IMG/VR virus record: IMGVR_UViG_3300030060_004050
Location: 1-64,000 of that record
Strand: one strand, 5' to 3'
DNA from: a virus
DNA: 64,000 nucleotides
The notes under the pieces are model-generated. The model was not told the DNA's origin. It made no database searches and saw only the letters and a list, made by a program, of their open reading frames with translations. This document shows, piece after piece, positions 1 to 7,502 of this stretch (its first letter is position 1; every line of letters starts with the position of its first letter). Made by a program: the position numbers and the translations under genes.

Positions 1-129
1 CTTCTCCTGCATGGAGATCTGGCGGAGTTCTGCACGGGAGAACTGAACCTTGTTGGTGTCGATACCCAGGCTGGGGGCGTGAGTAAGGATTGCGTTAACA
101 TATGCGGTCTGGCGCTTGGTAAGTGTCAT
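1..129 (-). CDS. partial unknown protein, N-terminus only
   Basis: The first 43 residues of a protein that runs off the left edge are visible. It starts with ATG at 129, and an AAGGA ribosome site lies about 7 nt upstream. The N-terminus has the pattern L-x-x-RQ, then A, then SR-x-EL. A similar pattern (LKPRQ, then SRQEL) occurs at the N-terminus of the CobS-like ATPase at 1015-2265, so the two may share a small helical domain. It is last in the leftward gene set downstream of that ATPase. The function is unknown and only the start can be supported. Confidence 0.7.
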   Translation of the reverse strand, partial: MTLTKRQTAYVNAILTHAPSLGIDTNKVQFSRAELRQISMQEK

Positions 130-140
130 GTCGGTTCCTT

Positions 141-401
141 TCAAATAAACCTTCCGGAGGCATCCTCTTCCGCGAGGAATGCATAGGCCTCTGCGGTGAG
201 ACCTCCGGTTTCATCAAAAAATTCAATGGCGTCATCGCCAGTGATACCCATCTCGTAGGGATCACGTTCCAGTTCCTCCCAGTCCTCATCGTCGGACCAG
301 GGTTCGTCTTCATCATCATCGGGATCGGGGTCGGGGTAGAAGTCCTCGCACTGGATGTCGTCGAAGTCGTCCCAGGCGTCACGTTCGTTGATCATGCTCA
401 T
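141..401 (-). CDS. small highly acidic protein
   Basis: This is an 86-residue protein very rich in Asp and Glu, with a run of D/P/E residues around positions 18-45 and no Lys. Such acidic proteins in phages often act as DNA mimics or bind basic partners, but that is inference only and no family is recognised. A sigma70-like promoter (408-435) ends 6 nt before the ATG. The only Shine-Dalgarno-like GGAGG lies 12 nt away, inside that promoter, so the message may be leaderless. Competing overlapping frames are Arg- or Pro-rich and look like shadows. Confidence 0.7.
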   Translation of the reverse strand: MSMINERDAWDDFDDIQCEDFYPDPDPDDDEDEPWSDDEDWEELERDPYEMGITGDDAIEFFDETGGLTAEAYAFLAEEDASGRFI

Positions 402-407
402 GGTGTA

Positions 408-435
408 ATTATACCTCCAGAAAGGGTCGAGTCAA
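408..435 (-). promoter_or_regulatory. sigma70-like promoter for the acidic protein gene
   Basis: On the minus strand TTGACT is followed by exactly 16 bp and then TATAAT. The expected transcription start falls at or within a base of the ATG at 401. The same 16-bp spacing and TATAATTA ending occur in the promoters at 2327-2354 and 2624-2651 (there TACAATTA). Confidence 0.7.
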
Positions 436-442
436 GAAGAAA

Positions 443-949
443 TTAGCAAGAAACTGGAGATTCTTTGATTCGCCGGAATCCCAGTTCCATCAATGCATCC
501 CAGAATGATCTGGCACCTTCAAGGTGATGCCAGGACGTTCCCGTGGGTGCCGAGGAATCGCCGGACATGGGCTTCCAACTGGCAATTCCCTGATCAGCAT
601 ACACCCGGAAGATCCCACGGACATCATCGTTGATCAGTTCGTATACATCAGTGGCACCAGCAGCACCCACCCACGCAGCAGCCAAGTCGTTGTCCATCGT
701 ACCGATGAACCCGTTGGCCATCTTACGCTGGTTGATTTCGTGCAGACGCTTCAGGGTAACAGCAGGACTTGGCAAGTACCAGTACTTCTCGTTCGCATTC
801 CATTTAGCACCCCACCCCTTCACCTCGTCCTTATCGTCGAAGTGAACGGCCAGGCGAAGTCCCTCAGCAGGGATCCGGCCATGCGCCTCGTAGTCCCCTT
901 GGAGTTCACGGTAGTTTTCTTGGAATTTCTTTAGATCACGCTTGTTCAT
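443..949 (-). CDS. DUF5710-like domain protein
   Basis: This protein has 168 residues. Residues about 32-60 match the DUF5710 pattern seen in plasmid primases and phage proteins: a hydrophobic strand, then K-DE-x4-GAKW-x-A, then WY-x-P. In other proteins this module accompanies DNA or nucleotide metabolism domains, and its biochemical role is not settled. The C-terminal 100 residues are unrecognised. An AAGGAA ribosome site precedes the ATG at 949. The gene lies 65 bp downstream of the CobS-like ATPase on the same strand and is probably cotranscribed with it. Confidence 0.75.
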   Translation of the reverse strand: MNKRDLKKFQENYRELQGDYEAHGRIPAEGLRLAVHFDDKDEVKGWGAKWNANEKYWYLPSPAVTLKRLHEINQRKMANGFIGTMDNDLAAAWVGAAGATDVYELINDDVRGIFRVYADQGIASWKPMSGDSSAPTGTSWHHLEGARSFWDALMELGFRRIKESPVSC

Positions 950-1014
950 GGAGTTCCTTAATTAGCACATGGAGATGAAGCAGAGAATCGACAGGTAAAC
1001 TTCAAATCGTGTCA

Positions 1015-2265
1015 TCAGAAGGGGCACTCCGTGTCCGTGATAGTGGCAACCCCGTCCGCGTCTTCCAGCGACTCGGAGTCATTCATGTTGGCTTCTGCAT
1101 CCACCTTCCCGTAGAGGGAGAGGAATGCTTCCTTAGTGTCATCGTCGAACCGAGCAAGGCACATGGCAAGCGCCTTCTCCTTCTCACCGAAGATCTTCCA
1201 GGCGTTGACGATATCCACCAGACGGCGAGTCGAGATGATCTCGTCAACCGCACCCTCATAGAAGGACTTGCGGATGATCTCGCTCCACTGGGTCAGGTGG
1301 TCAGCGAAGGACTTATCGTCGCATCCCGCCTTGGCGAGAATCTTACGCTCGGTAGCCTTGGTGGGATAGGGCTGCTCAAGGGTCACCGGGAAGCGGTCGA
1401 GCATGGCTTCGTTCATGATACCAGTCCCGACGAATCGTCCGTCATCCGAACCCTTACCCTTGGTGTTGGCAGTGGCGAACACCGTGAAACCGGGAGCAGG
1501 AACAACCCACTCACCAGTCTTCTTGATGAACACACCCTTACCTTCCAGCACGGGCTGGAGACACATGAGGTTGGCAGAACCAAGGTCGATCTCGTCGAGG
1601 AGAAGAACACCACCGGACTTCATCGCGTTGACGACGGGTCCGTAGACAAACTTGGTCTCACCGTTCATGAGACGGAAACCACCGATCAGGTCATCCTCAT
1701 CGGTCTGCTTCGTAATGTTGACGCGGTAGCATTCACGCTTCTGCTTGGCGCAAACCTGCTCCACCATGAGGGTCTTACCGTTACCGGAGAGTCCGGTGAC
1801 GAAGATCGGGTAGAACTGGCGCGACTTGACGATCTTCTCGACATCAGTGAAGTGTCCCCAAGCAACGTAACCATCGAAGCGAGGCGGGACGAGAGTGGCT
1901 CGTTCACCACCAGTCATTCCCATAGTCATCGCAGCGATGGTCGAAGTAGCGGCGGTCTCAACCGCACCCTGAACCGGCGCACTGGAACACTGATCGTTGG
2001 TCGTATTGCCTACAGTGTTCGCAACCGGAGCAGGGGCGGGAGACGCAGCAGCACCCGAACCGGCGACCTCAGCCAGTTCGGGGCAATCGTAGAGTCCACG
2101 CCCGACTTTGCGGGTCGAGTCTTGAGTGAGCCAGGACGGAGGGCAAGCGTAAGCACCGGAGGCCTCGCAGGCCTCGACGAGTTCCTGGCGGGAGACGGGA
2201 GAAGTCGCACCCATATCGGCGAGGGCGCGGAGAAGATCAATTTGTCGTGGTTTGAGGTTGTTCAT
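1015..2265 (-). CDS. cobS: CobS-like MoxR-type AAA+ ATPase
   Basis: This is a 416-residue ATPase. Walker A (GLSGNGKT) is at about residues 158-165 and Walker B (LLLDEID) at about 221-227. The sensor segment FATANT is followed by the GR-F-GT stretch typical of CobS. MoxR-type ATPases work with a VWA-domain partner to insert metals or remodel proteins, and a VWA partner is encoded divergently at 2659-4998. In phages the substrate is unknown, and cobalamin synthesis is only one suggestion from naming. The N-terminal 120 residues form a separate small domain plus an Ala/Thr-rich linker. The ATG at 2265 has AAGGA at the right distance. An in-frame TTG at 2271 is less likely. Confidence 0.85.
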   Translation of the reverse strand: MNNLKPRQIDLLRALADMGATSPVSRQELVEACEASGAYACPPSWLTQDSTRKVGRGLYDCPELAEVAGSGAAASPAPAPVANTVGNTTNDQCSSAPVQGAVETAATSTIAAMTMGMTGGERATLVPPRFDGYVAWGHFTDVEKIVKSRQFYPIFVTGLSGNGKTLMVEQVCAKQKRECYRVNITKQTDEDDLIGGFRLMNGETKFVYGPVVNAMKSGGVLLLDEIDLGSANLMCLQPVLEGKGVFIKKTGEWVVPAPGFTVFATANTKGKGSDDGRFVGTGIMNEAMLDRFPVTLEQPYPTKATERKILAKAGCDDKSFADHLTQWSEIIRKSFYEGAVDEIISTRRLVDIVNAWKIFGEKEKALAMCLARFDDDTKEAFLSLYGKVDAEANMNDSESLEDADGVATITDTECPF

Positions 2266-2295
2266 GGTCAAAATTCCTTATCGGACAGAGGAGGT

Positions 2296-2323
2296 CATGT
2301 CTCGGAATCGTCCCGAGAACATG
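2296..2323 (-). promoter_or_regulatory. hairpin in the cobS leader
   Basis: CATGTCTCGG pairs with CCGAGAACATG across a 7-nt loop, with one bulged base. It lies between the minus promoter (2327-2354) and the ATG at 2265, so it would fold near the 5 prime end of the mRNA. It could be an operator or a stability element, and the sequence alone cannot decide. Confidence 0.5.
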
Positions 2324-2326
2324 TTA

Positions 2327-2354
2327 ATTATACCACATGGCCGCCCCGGCGCAA
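2327..2354 (-). promoter_or_regulatory. sigma70-like promoter for the cobS operon
   Basis: On the minus strand TTGCGC is followed by 16 bp and then a perfect TATAAT. The predicted start is near 2320, giving a leader of about 55 nt that contains the hairpin at 2296-2323. Its sequence resembles the divergent promoter at 2624-2651: both have ACTTGC upstream and G-rich spacers. Confidence 0.75.
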
Positions 2355-2389
2355 GTACTTGTACCCATTTTTCGGTGTTTTTCTTGAGA

Positions 2390-2412
2390 AAACTGACAGA
2401 TCCTGTCAGTTT
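2390..2412. repeat. perfect 10-bp inverted repeat
   Basis: AAACTGACAG and CTGTCAGTTT flank a 3-bp centre. There is no T-run after either arm, so a terminator is unlikely. The symmetry and size fit a binding site for a dimeric regulator between the divergent cobS and cobT-like genes. Confidence 0.6.
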
Positions 2413-2444
2413 ACGCCTAAATCCAGATATTATAGGGACTTACA

Positions 2445-2620
2445 AAAACCCCTCTGGCAGGGCGAAAACGGGGGTTTTATCTGTCCACAAGTTATCCACA
2501 ATTACCCTAACAGCACCCTAACCGTGATAGTACGTCCGATAACCCCTATAGGGGACGTAAGTCCGGTAATGGCAGGGGTTTAAAAAAAGATGCAAAAAAA
2601 CCCCTAAAAATGGACACAAG
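2445..2620. other. candidate replication or control region
   Basis: This is the gene-free part of the 393-bp divergent intergenic region. ACCCCT or its complement AGGGGT, within A/T runs, recurs near 2450, 2542, 2573 and 2598, and a related GGGGGTTTT stretch lies near 2472. It also holds the two DnaA-like boxes at 2481-2500. CCCCTATAGGGG (2543-2554) is a perfect palindrome with outer arms TACGTC (2531-2536) and GACGTA (2554-2559). Iterons, DnaA boxes and palindromes together resemble an origin or a dense operator region. A long plus-strand frame crosses it but is a shadow of cobS. Confidence 0.4.
2481..2500. promoter_or_regulatory. two adjacent DnaA-box-like sites
   Basis: TTATCCACA at 2492-2500 is a perfect DnaA box. 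CTGTCCACA at 2481-2489 matches the same consensus at 7 of 9 positions and lies 2 bp away in the same orientation, an arrangement common in bacterial origins. Confidence 0.55.
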
Positions 2621-2623
2621 CAC

Positions 2624-2651
2624 TTGCATGGGGGCCGATATATGGTACAAT
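2624..2651 (+). promoter_or_regulatory. sigma70-like promoter for the VWA protein gene
   Basis: TTGCAT, 16 bp, TACAAT. The box ends 7 nt before the ATG at 2659, and no purine-rich ribosome site lies between them, so transcription probably begins at or next to the start codon. Confidence 0.7.
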
Positions 2652-2658
2652 TAAGTAT

Positions 2659-4998
2659 ATGAGTCACCGAAAAACCACTACCGTTTCAACGTCCAATAAG
2701 TCCTCTAAGGATATCCTTGCCCGTGCGATGGCGCAGGAGGATATCTTCGTCGAGCATTCCGCCCAGGCGGAAACTGCTGCCTTCGACGTTGCGAATCGTC
2801 GCCTGATTCTTCCCGTGTGGAAGGACATGGATGACGCCCTTTACGATATGCTCGTCGGGCACGAAGTCTCTCACGCCCTGCATACTCCTGCTACTGGTTG
2901 GCAGGAGTTTGTTGGTAATGGACCTCAGTCCGGTGTGCGTCACATGTTCGTCAACGTTGTCGAAGACGCCCGTATCGAACGAATGATCAAGGCGAAGTTC
3001 CCCGGACTTCGACGCGACTTCTCGTCCGCTTACGCTTCGCTTCACGAACGTGACCTCTTCCAGATTACTGGTAAGGATCTCACCGATCTCCCGCTGATCG
3101 ACCGACTCAATCTTCACTTCAAGATTGGTTTGTTCGGACTTGAAACTATCACGTTCGCCGCTGACGAGAAGCAGTACGTCACTCGCATGGAAAACACCAC
3201 GACCTTCGAAGAGGTTGTCGAACTTGCTCAGGAACTCTACGACCTGTGGAAGGAAGACCAGCCAGAAGCAGAAGAGGAGAACGGTGACGAAAACGAAAGC
3301 GTCGAGTCTCCCGAAGGTGGTGAGGGTGAAGGACCCTCGAGCGAGTCCGGCGAACAAGAGCAGGACGGACCTCAGGGTAACGGTGCCACTGGTGGTGAGT
3401 CCGATGAGGGAGAAGAAGAAGGCGAGACCGGTGAGGGTGGTTCCGGTGAGGGTGACGGAGAAGAGTCCGAAGGTGACGGTGAGTCCGGTTCGCCTTCCGG
3501 TGGTGAAGACTCCGGTGAATCGATGGAAGACGATACCGACGATGGTTCGTCCGCCGAAGGTGAGGAGTCAACCGCTGACGGGACTGGTTCGCAGTCCGGA
3601 CGATACGACGACTACCAGAACGGTGTTTCCCAGCCCGGTGCCACTCAGGCTGCCATGGAGCAGGGAGTGAACGATCTCCGCGACGAGTACGCGAGAGACT
3701 ATGCCTACTTCGATCTTCCGACTCCCGATCTCAACAACATCGTCATCACTCCGAAGCAGATTGCTGCCGAGTTCGAAACCATTTCCGATTCGGTTTGGAA
3801 CCGCGAAGATCAGGTTAAGGCACGACAGGATGTCGATGCTCAACTCAAGACCTACCGAAACTCGATCAAGGGTACGGTTGCTCAGATGGTTCAGCAGTTC
3901 CAGATGAAGCAAGCCGCTGACGCCAGCAAGCGAACCGAAGTCGCCAAGACTGGTGTTCTCGATCCCGTCTCCATGATCAACTATCGCTGGAGTGAGGACA
4001 TCTTCCTCAAGAACGAGACTCACGCCGCTGGTAAGAACCACGGTATGATCATCTACCTTGACTGGAGCGGTTCGATGGTGGACATCTTCGACGATACCAT
4101 GGACCAGTTGCTGGTGCTGGTGGAGTTCTGCCGCAAGGTTAACATCCCGTTCGAAGTCTTCGCTTTCTCCTCGCAGGAAGCAGCGTCCTTCGCTGGTGTT
4201 GATCGTTACGACTGGGAAGCCCAGAAGAAGTGGGGCGAAGAAAACCCCAGTTGGAACGGTGGTGAAGATATGCGGATTCACGGTTTCTGCCTTCTGAATC
4301 TTCTCTCTTCCACCATGAAGAAGCGAGACTTTGAGTCTGCACTGACCAACCTTTGGTATCTCCGATCCTACAACGGACCTGGACGATACAACGGGAACTA
4401 CGCGGTGACTTGTCCCGGAACCCTTTCGCTGGGTTCGACTCCTCTGAACGAATCGGTTCTCTGCGCCATGAAGCAGGTTCCCGCCTTCAAGAACGCCAAC
4501 GGTGTGCAGATCGTCAACTGTGTGTTCCTGACTGACGGTGACGGTTCTTCGATCCTCCCCTATTGCAGTGCCACTACCGTCCTGCGAGATCCCAAGACTC
4601 GTAAGACTGCTACCATCGACCGAGGACGACGAGAAACCGACAACCTGATCGGAATGCTGCGGGAGTCCACTGGTGCGAACTGCATCGGTATCCGTCTCCA
4701 CAACGCCAAGAACGTGAACAACATGGTTCGGTATGCTGACGGAATCACCATGGAGCAAGCCGAGATGATGAACAAGAATTACAAGACTCAGAACTTCTGC
4801 GTCTGGCCGGACACCAACTACAACGAGTCCTTCATCATCAAGGGTAACACCGAAGTCCAGACGGATGCGATGGACAACCTCGACGGAGACGCCAGCATGA
4901 CCAAGATCAAGAATGCGTTCATGAAGGGTGGTAAGTCCAAGAAGAGCAGTCGAGTGATTGCCAACCGAATGGTGGACATCTTCTCAGTCGCATCATGA
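2659..4998 (+). CDS. cobT: CobT-like VWA protein with an HEXXH motif
   Basis: This protein has 779 residues. HEVSH at residues 68-72 is followed by EDARIE at about 102-107, the arrangement of a gluzincin-type zinc metallopeptidase. A long linker dominated by Gly, Glu, Ser and Asp runs from about 200 to 330. A VWA domain follows, with MIDAS motif DWSGS starting at about residue 468. In CobS-CobT, NorQ-NorD and RavA-ViaA pairs the VWA protein couples to the MoxR ATPase, here encoded divergently. Protease activity is inferred only from the two motifs. The gene is GC-rich compared with the structural genes. It ends in a strong terminator. Confidence 0.8.
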   Translation: MSHRKTTTVSTSNKSSKDILARAMAQEDIFVEHSAQAETAAFDVANRRLILPVWKDMDDALYDMLVGHEVSHALHTPATGWQEFVGNGPQSGVRHMFVNVVEDARIERMIKAKFPGLRRDFSSAYASLHERDLFQITGKDLTDLPLIDRLNLHFKIGLFGLETITFAADEKQYVTRMENTTTFEEVVELAQELYDLWKEDQPEAEEENGDENESVESPEGGEGEGPSSESGEQEQDGPQGNGATGGESDEGEEEGETGEGGSGEGDGEESEGDGESGSPSGGEDSGESMEDDTDDGSSAEGEESTADGTGSQSGRYDDYQNGVSQPGATQAAMEQGVNDLRDEYARDYAYFDLPTPDLNNIVITPKQIAAEFETISDSVWNREDQVKARQDVDAQLKTYRNSIKGTVAQMVQQFQMKQAADASKRTEVAKTGVLDPVSMINYRWSEDIFLKNETHAAGKNHGMIIYLDWSGSMVDIFDDTMDQLLVLVEFCRKVNIPFEVFAFSSQEAASFAGVDRYDWEAQKKWGEENPSWNGGEDMRIHGFCLLNLLSSTMKKRDFESALTNLWYLRSYNGPGRYNGNYAVTCPGTLSLGSTPLNESVLCAMKQVPAFKNANGVQIVNCVFLTDGDGSSILPYCSATTVLRDPKTRKTATIDRGRRETDNLIGMLRESTGANCIGIRLHNAKNVNNMVRYADGITMEQAEMMNKNYKTQNFCVWPDTNYNESFIIKGNTEVQTDAMDNLDGDASMTKIKNAFMKGGKSKKSSRVIANRMVDIFSVAS

Positions 4999-5037
4999 CT
5001 CTCACAGGATAGAGTCCAATGGATTCTCCTGTTTAAC

Positions 5038-5079
5038 GTCCCCCGTACTTAGTGACTCAGGTGCGGGGGACATCTTTTT
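5038..5079 (+). terminator. rho-independent terminator after the VWA gene
   Basis: GTCCCCCGTAC pairs with GTGCGGGGGAC (11 bp with one G-T) around a 12-nt loop and is followed by ATCTTTTT. It lies 40 bp after the stop codon at 4998. Confidence 0.85.
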
Positions 5080-5125
5080 ACTATCACGCCGGCGTATATG
5101 CACCTATATAGTATAGGAGTACGTT

Positions 5126-5413
5126 ATGCCACGACAGAAGAAACAATCGGTAGACTACAGTGTAGTAAAGGTAGAATGGTTGGATGCTGAAGAGAATGGT
5201 GATGTGGGGTGGAATGATCTGAAGAAACAGTTGGCACACGCCAAGAAACCATGTCCGCTTATGAAGAGTGTTGGGTTCTTAGTGTTCGAGGGTGAAGAAC
5301 ACATTGCGATACTCAGCACGATTGGTCCAGACGAGGCGAGTACGCTTGAGAAGATCCCGAAGAGTTTCATCAAGTCTATTACCCATCTAGTACCCCAAAC
5401 TAAGGCAAAGTAA
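5126..5413 (+). CDS. small conserved-type phage protein, unknown
   Basis: This is a 95-residue soluble protein with no signal peptide or membrane segment. It has the strand-rich pattern KVEWLDA, G-W, then GFLVFEGEEHIAIL and a C-terminal IPKSFIKSI. It looks like a small phage beta-barrel protein, but no family is recognised. GGAG lies 6 nt before the ATG. It is a single-gene unit between two terminators. Confidence 0.7.
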   Translation: MPRQKKQSVDYSVVKVEWLDAEENGDVGWNDLKKQLAHAKKPCPLMKSVGFLVFEGEEHIAILSTIGPDEASTLEKIPKSFIKSITHLVPQTKAK

Positions 5414-5460
5414 TGCGCCTTATGCCTCGACAAACCTATTAAAATAATATTAAATTAATT

Positions 5461-5500
5461 AAAAACCCTCCTGGCACTACGCCAAGAGGGTCTCTATTTT
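5461..5500. terminator. bidirectional terminator
   Basis: ACCCTCCTGGC pairs with GCCAAGAGGGT with one mismatch, with an A-run before it and CTCTATTTT after it. It separates the converging genes at 5126-5413 (plus) and 5515-5712 (minus). Confidence 0.75.
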
Positions 5501-5514
5501 CGTGTTATGTGGGT

Positions 5515-5712
5515 TTACCCGCCTCCACCTACGCTACCATCAGAGGCAACATTAAGTGCTTCAGTCATCTCTTGAAACTTTGCGGTCTGCCCGTCACGCA
5601 CTGCCTTAACAGCACCGATTGAACCCGCACCCATTACAGTACCAAGGATCATATACTCTGCGACTTGCATACCCTCTTCGTCTCGTAAAAACTTCTTAAT
5701 TGCTTCAAACAT
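5515..5712 (-). CDS. Flp/Fap-type (type IVb) prepilin-like protein
   Basis: This is a 65-residue protein with the layout of Flp pilins. A short basic leader KKFLRDEEG ends at Gly14, then M-Q-V-A-E19-Y20 reproduces the G/XXXXEY prepilin peptidase motif. A hydrophobic helix follows to about residue 38, then a polar tail ending in GGGG. In Tad systems TadV-type peptidases cut after this Gly and the pilin polymerises at the cell surface. No other tad gene is visible, so host machinery would be needed. AAAGGA lies about 7 nt before the ATG. It is the last gene of the leftward set 7442 to 5515. The chief alternative is an unrelated single-helix phage membrane protein. Confidence 0.75.
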   Translation of the reverse strand: MFEAIKKFLRDEEGMQVAEYMILGTVMGAGSIGAVKAVRDGQTAKFQEMTEALNVASDGSVGGGG

Positions 5713-5760
5713 TTAGTTTTCCTTTCTAACTATTTTGTTTTTTCTTTTATTTATGTGGGT

Positions 5761-6423
5761 TCACCTAAAAGGTAGACCTAAGTTGTTTAGGAAATCTAAT
5801 ATTGTCCACAATGTGTTGTAGTATTCTTGACTTAGGAAGATGGCGTCTGGACTTACTGCATTATTTTGTCCAAATTGAAGTACTCCATCCACATTCTCAA
5901 TAGTAAATGCTCCATTGGGTCCAAACAGGACATTTAAGTCACCCATACCACCAGGCGAGTGTTCTCTGAGGAAGTTAAACAAATCATTCACAATATCTCC
6001 CGTATAATCTCCCTGAAGGAATGATCTTTCCGCCCACCTAAGAAAGTCTAGAACCATTCGAACACTTTCGGCGTTTCCTACGTCCAACAAACCTTCAATT
6101 TCAGTTAAAAATGCCTCCCACAAGTTGTTCCATGGTACACCACCACCAGTCCACCAGTCTGGAGGCATTCCCATTATTCTCGATAGGTTTCCCATAATTC
6201 TTTCCCATACTGGATTGTCCATGATATGTCTACCAATGGAAAATCCAGAATCCGAATCCATGGGTCCAGTTAATCTTCCTTTTGGAAAGTTTGGTTCTGG
6301 TGTTGGACGACCTCCACCACCACCACCATCTGCAATGCGAAGCAATCTACCAAGCACTCTTCCGAGTTGCTCATTTAGACCTTGTTGCTTGTCAAAATTG
6401 TCGTATTTTTCGTAAAGATTCAT
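5761..6423 (-). CDS. putative capsid-targeted internal protein, MNLYEKYDN leader
   Basis: This protein has 220 residues. The leader MNLYEKYDNFDKQQGLNE ends in LNE followed by Gln19, a fit to the T4-type prohead protease site (L/I)xE. A Gly6 run follows at about residue 33, then a mixed helical domain rich in Trp, Asn and Leu. The start overlaps the stop of the upstream gene (ATGA), so translation is probably coupled. The leader recurs at 6996-7442 and 60486-60881. Packaging in the head is inferred from the leader, and no enzymatic motif is seen. Confidence 0.65.
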   Translation of the reverse strand: MNLYEKYDNFDKQQGLNEQLGRVLGRLLRIADGGGGGGRPTPEPNFPKGRLTGPMDSDSGFSIGRHIMDNPVWERIMGNLSRIMGMPPDWWTGGGVPWNNLWEAFLTEIEGLLDVGNAESVRMVLDFLRWAERSFLQGDYTGDIVNDLFNFLREHSPGGMGDLNVLFGPNGAFTIENVDGVLQFGQNNAVSPDAIFLSQEYYNTLWTILDFLNNLGLPFR

Positions 6424-6995
6424 GGTAGTGGGTTACCATATCCGTTTTCTAGGATATCAATCATGATGTCTATGAGTCCGTCTACGATACCAAGGATACC
6501 CTCCATGTAGATCTGAAGTTGTTGATCAATTGCAGGATCGGTGTGGTGGAAGAATATTCTTCCGGCGTCTACATCCCAACTGATGGTTATATCCATGTCG
6601 TACAGATAGTCGAGTAATGAATTTGCAGCAGCCTCACTTGCTGAGTTTGGAGTTCCCATTATTTTTCTCAACATCATTCTGAATGCAAGAAATGCGTCTT
6701 CATGTAGTTGAAAGAGACCTGGGAAAATGTTGGGGAGATTGTTGTAGTATTGTTCTGCAACTTCCCGAAGCATACCTAGAATTTCATCAGCATAACCGGG
6801 GTTTACCAGTGAGTCAGGTTTGAAACCTGATTCTGGTTTTGGTTTTGGTGTACGAGGACCTCTTGGTGGTCTTCCACCAACAATTGGAGGAGAAGGCCTT
6901 CTTGGGATTAAGTCACCAAGATATCTGACGAGTCTACCTAAGGCTTGTTCATCTAACTCTATAAATTCTTTAAATGTGTACATTTTTTTATCCAT
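6420..6995 (-). CDS. putative capsid-targeted internal protein
   Basis: This protein has 191 residues. The N-terminus contains MYTFKEFIELDEQ, which resembles the T4 internal-protein targeting peptide (MKTYQEFIAE type) and ends in LDE-Q. Pro/Arg/Gly-rich sequence follows at about residues 30-60, then a helical domain. Two starts are possible, ATG at 6995 or ATG at 6983. The second gives the cleaner leader and has GGA 8 nt upstream. It directly abuts the stop of the gene before it. Its molecular function is unknown. Confidence 0.6.
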   Translation of the reverse strand: MDKKMYTFKEFIELDEQALGRLVRYLGDLIPRRPSPPIVGGRPPRGPRTPKPKPESGFKPDSLVNPGYADEILGMLREVAEQYYNNLPNIFPGLFQLHEDAFLAFRMMLRKIMGTPNSASEAAANSLLDYLYDMDITISWDVDAGRIFFHHTDPAIDQQLQIYMEGILGIVDGLIDIMIDILENGYGNPLP

Positions 6996-7442
6996 TTATC
7001 CAAACATTTCGTCCAAGTAGTTTCGAATGTCCATCGGGTTGTTTGGATCTGGAGGTCCCATCAAAGGAGATCCCGGCGTTCCAACAGGAGGATCGCCAGT
7101 AATAGGTCCGACAAATCCAGCAGGAACCTCTCCGTAGGGGTTGGAACCGGGAGGACGAGGAGATGCTTGATCAATAAGATCCAAAAGAGATGCGTCATCA
7201 AGATTTGCGTTGTTTGGATCGGTGATAATGTCAACAATCTTGTCTATTTCGGGATCAATTTCAACATCAATATCTGGACCTCGAACAATTCGTTTAACAG
7301 CACGAATTAAAGTCCTGATTAAGTTCTCTTGTAGATAAATGACTTCTTCATTTAACGTATTGTTACGTTTAGCGACGGCTTCTCTTAATTGCTTAAGCAA
7401 AGTTTGTCGATTCCAATTATCGTACTTACCATATAAGTTCAT
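6996..7442 (-). CDS. putative capsid-targeted internal protein, MNLYGKYDN leader
   Basis: This protein has 148 residues. The leader is MNLYGKYDNWNRQTLLKQLRE with candidate cut sites LRE (19-21) and LNE (29-31). A basic helix and a Pro/Gly/Asp-rich tail follow. The ATG at 7442 is chosen because the family leader begins there and GGGAGA lies upstream. The in-frame extension to 7538 reads through a late-promoter-like box and is not coding. First gene of the leftward unit 7442-5515. Confidence 0.65.
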   Translation of the reverse strand: MNLYGKYDNWNRQTLLKQLREAVAKRNNTLNEEVIYLQENLIRTLIRAVKRIVRGPDIDVEIDPEIDKIVDIITDPNNANLDDASLLDLIDQASPRPPGSNPYGEVPAGFVGPITGDPPVGTPGSPLMGPPDPNNPMDIRNYLDEMFG

Positions 7443-7462
7443 AACTGTCTCCCAGTGGTACA

Positions 7463-7471
7463 ATATGTATA
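7463..7471 (-). promoter_or_regulatory. late-promoter-like box
   Basis: TATACATAT on the minus strand, 20 bp before the ATG at 7442. It is the variant of the T4 late box (TATAAATA) that recurs before many structural genes here. Confidence 0.55.
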
Positions 7472-7502
7472 CGGCATATATATTTGATATTGGAGAGAAA
7501 AC

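Noticed and set aside
1009-2583. Plus-strand open frame of 524 codons opposite cobS
   Set aside because: It lies antisense to the clear AAA+ ATPase, crosses the promoter region and has no recognisable protein pattern; GC-rich codons on one strand create long antisense frames.
3568-4758. Minus-strand open frame of 396 codons in the VWA gene
   Set aside because: Antisense shadow of the MIDAS-containing VWA domain with no ribosome site and no family pattern.
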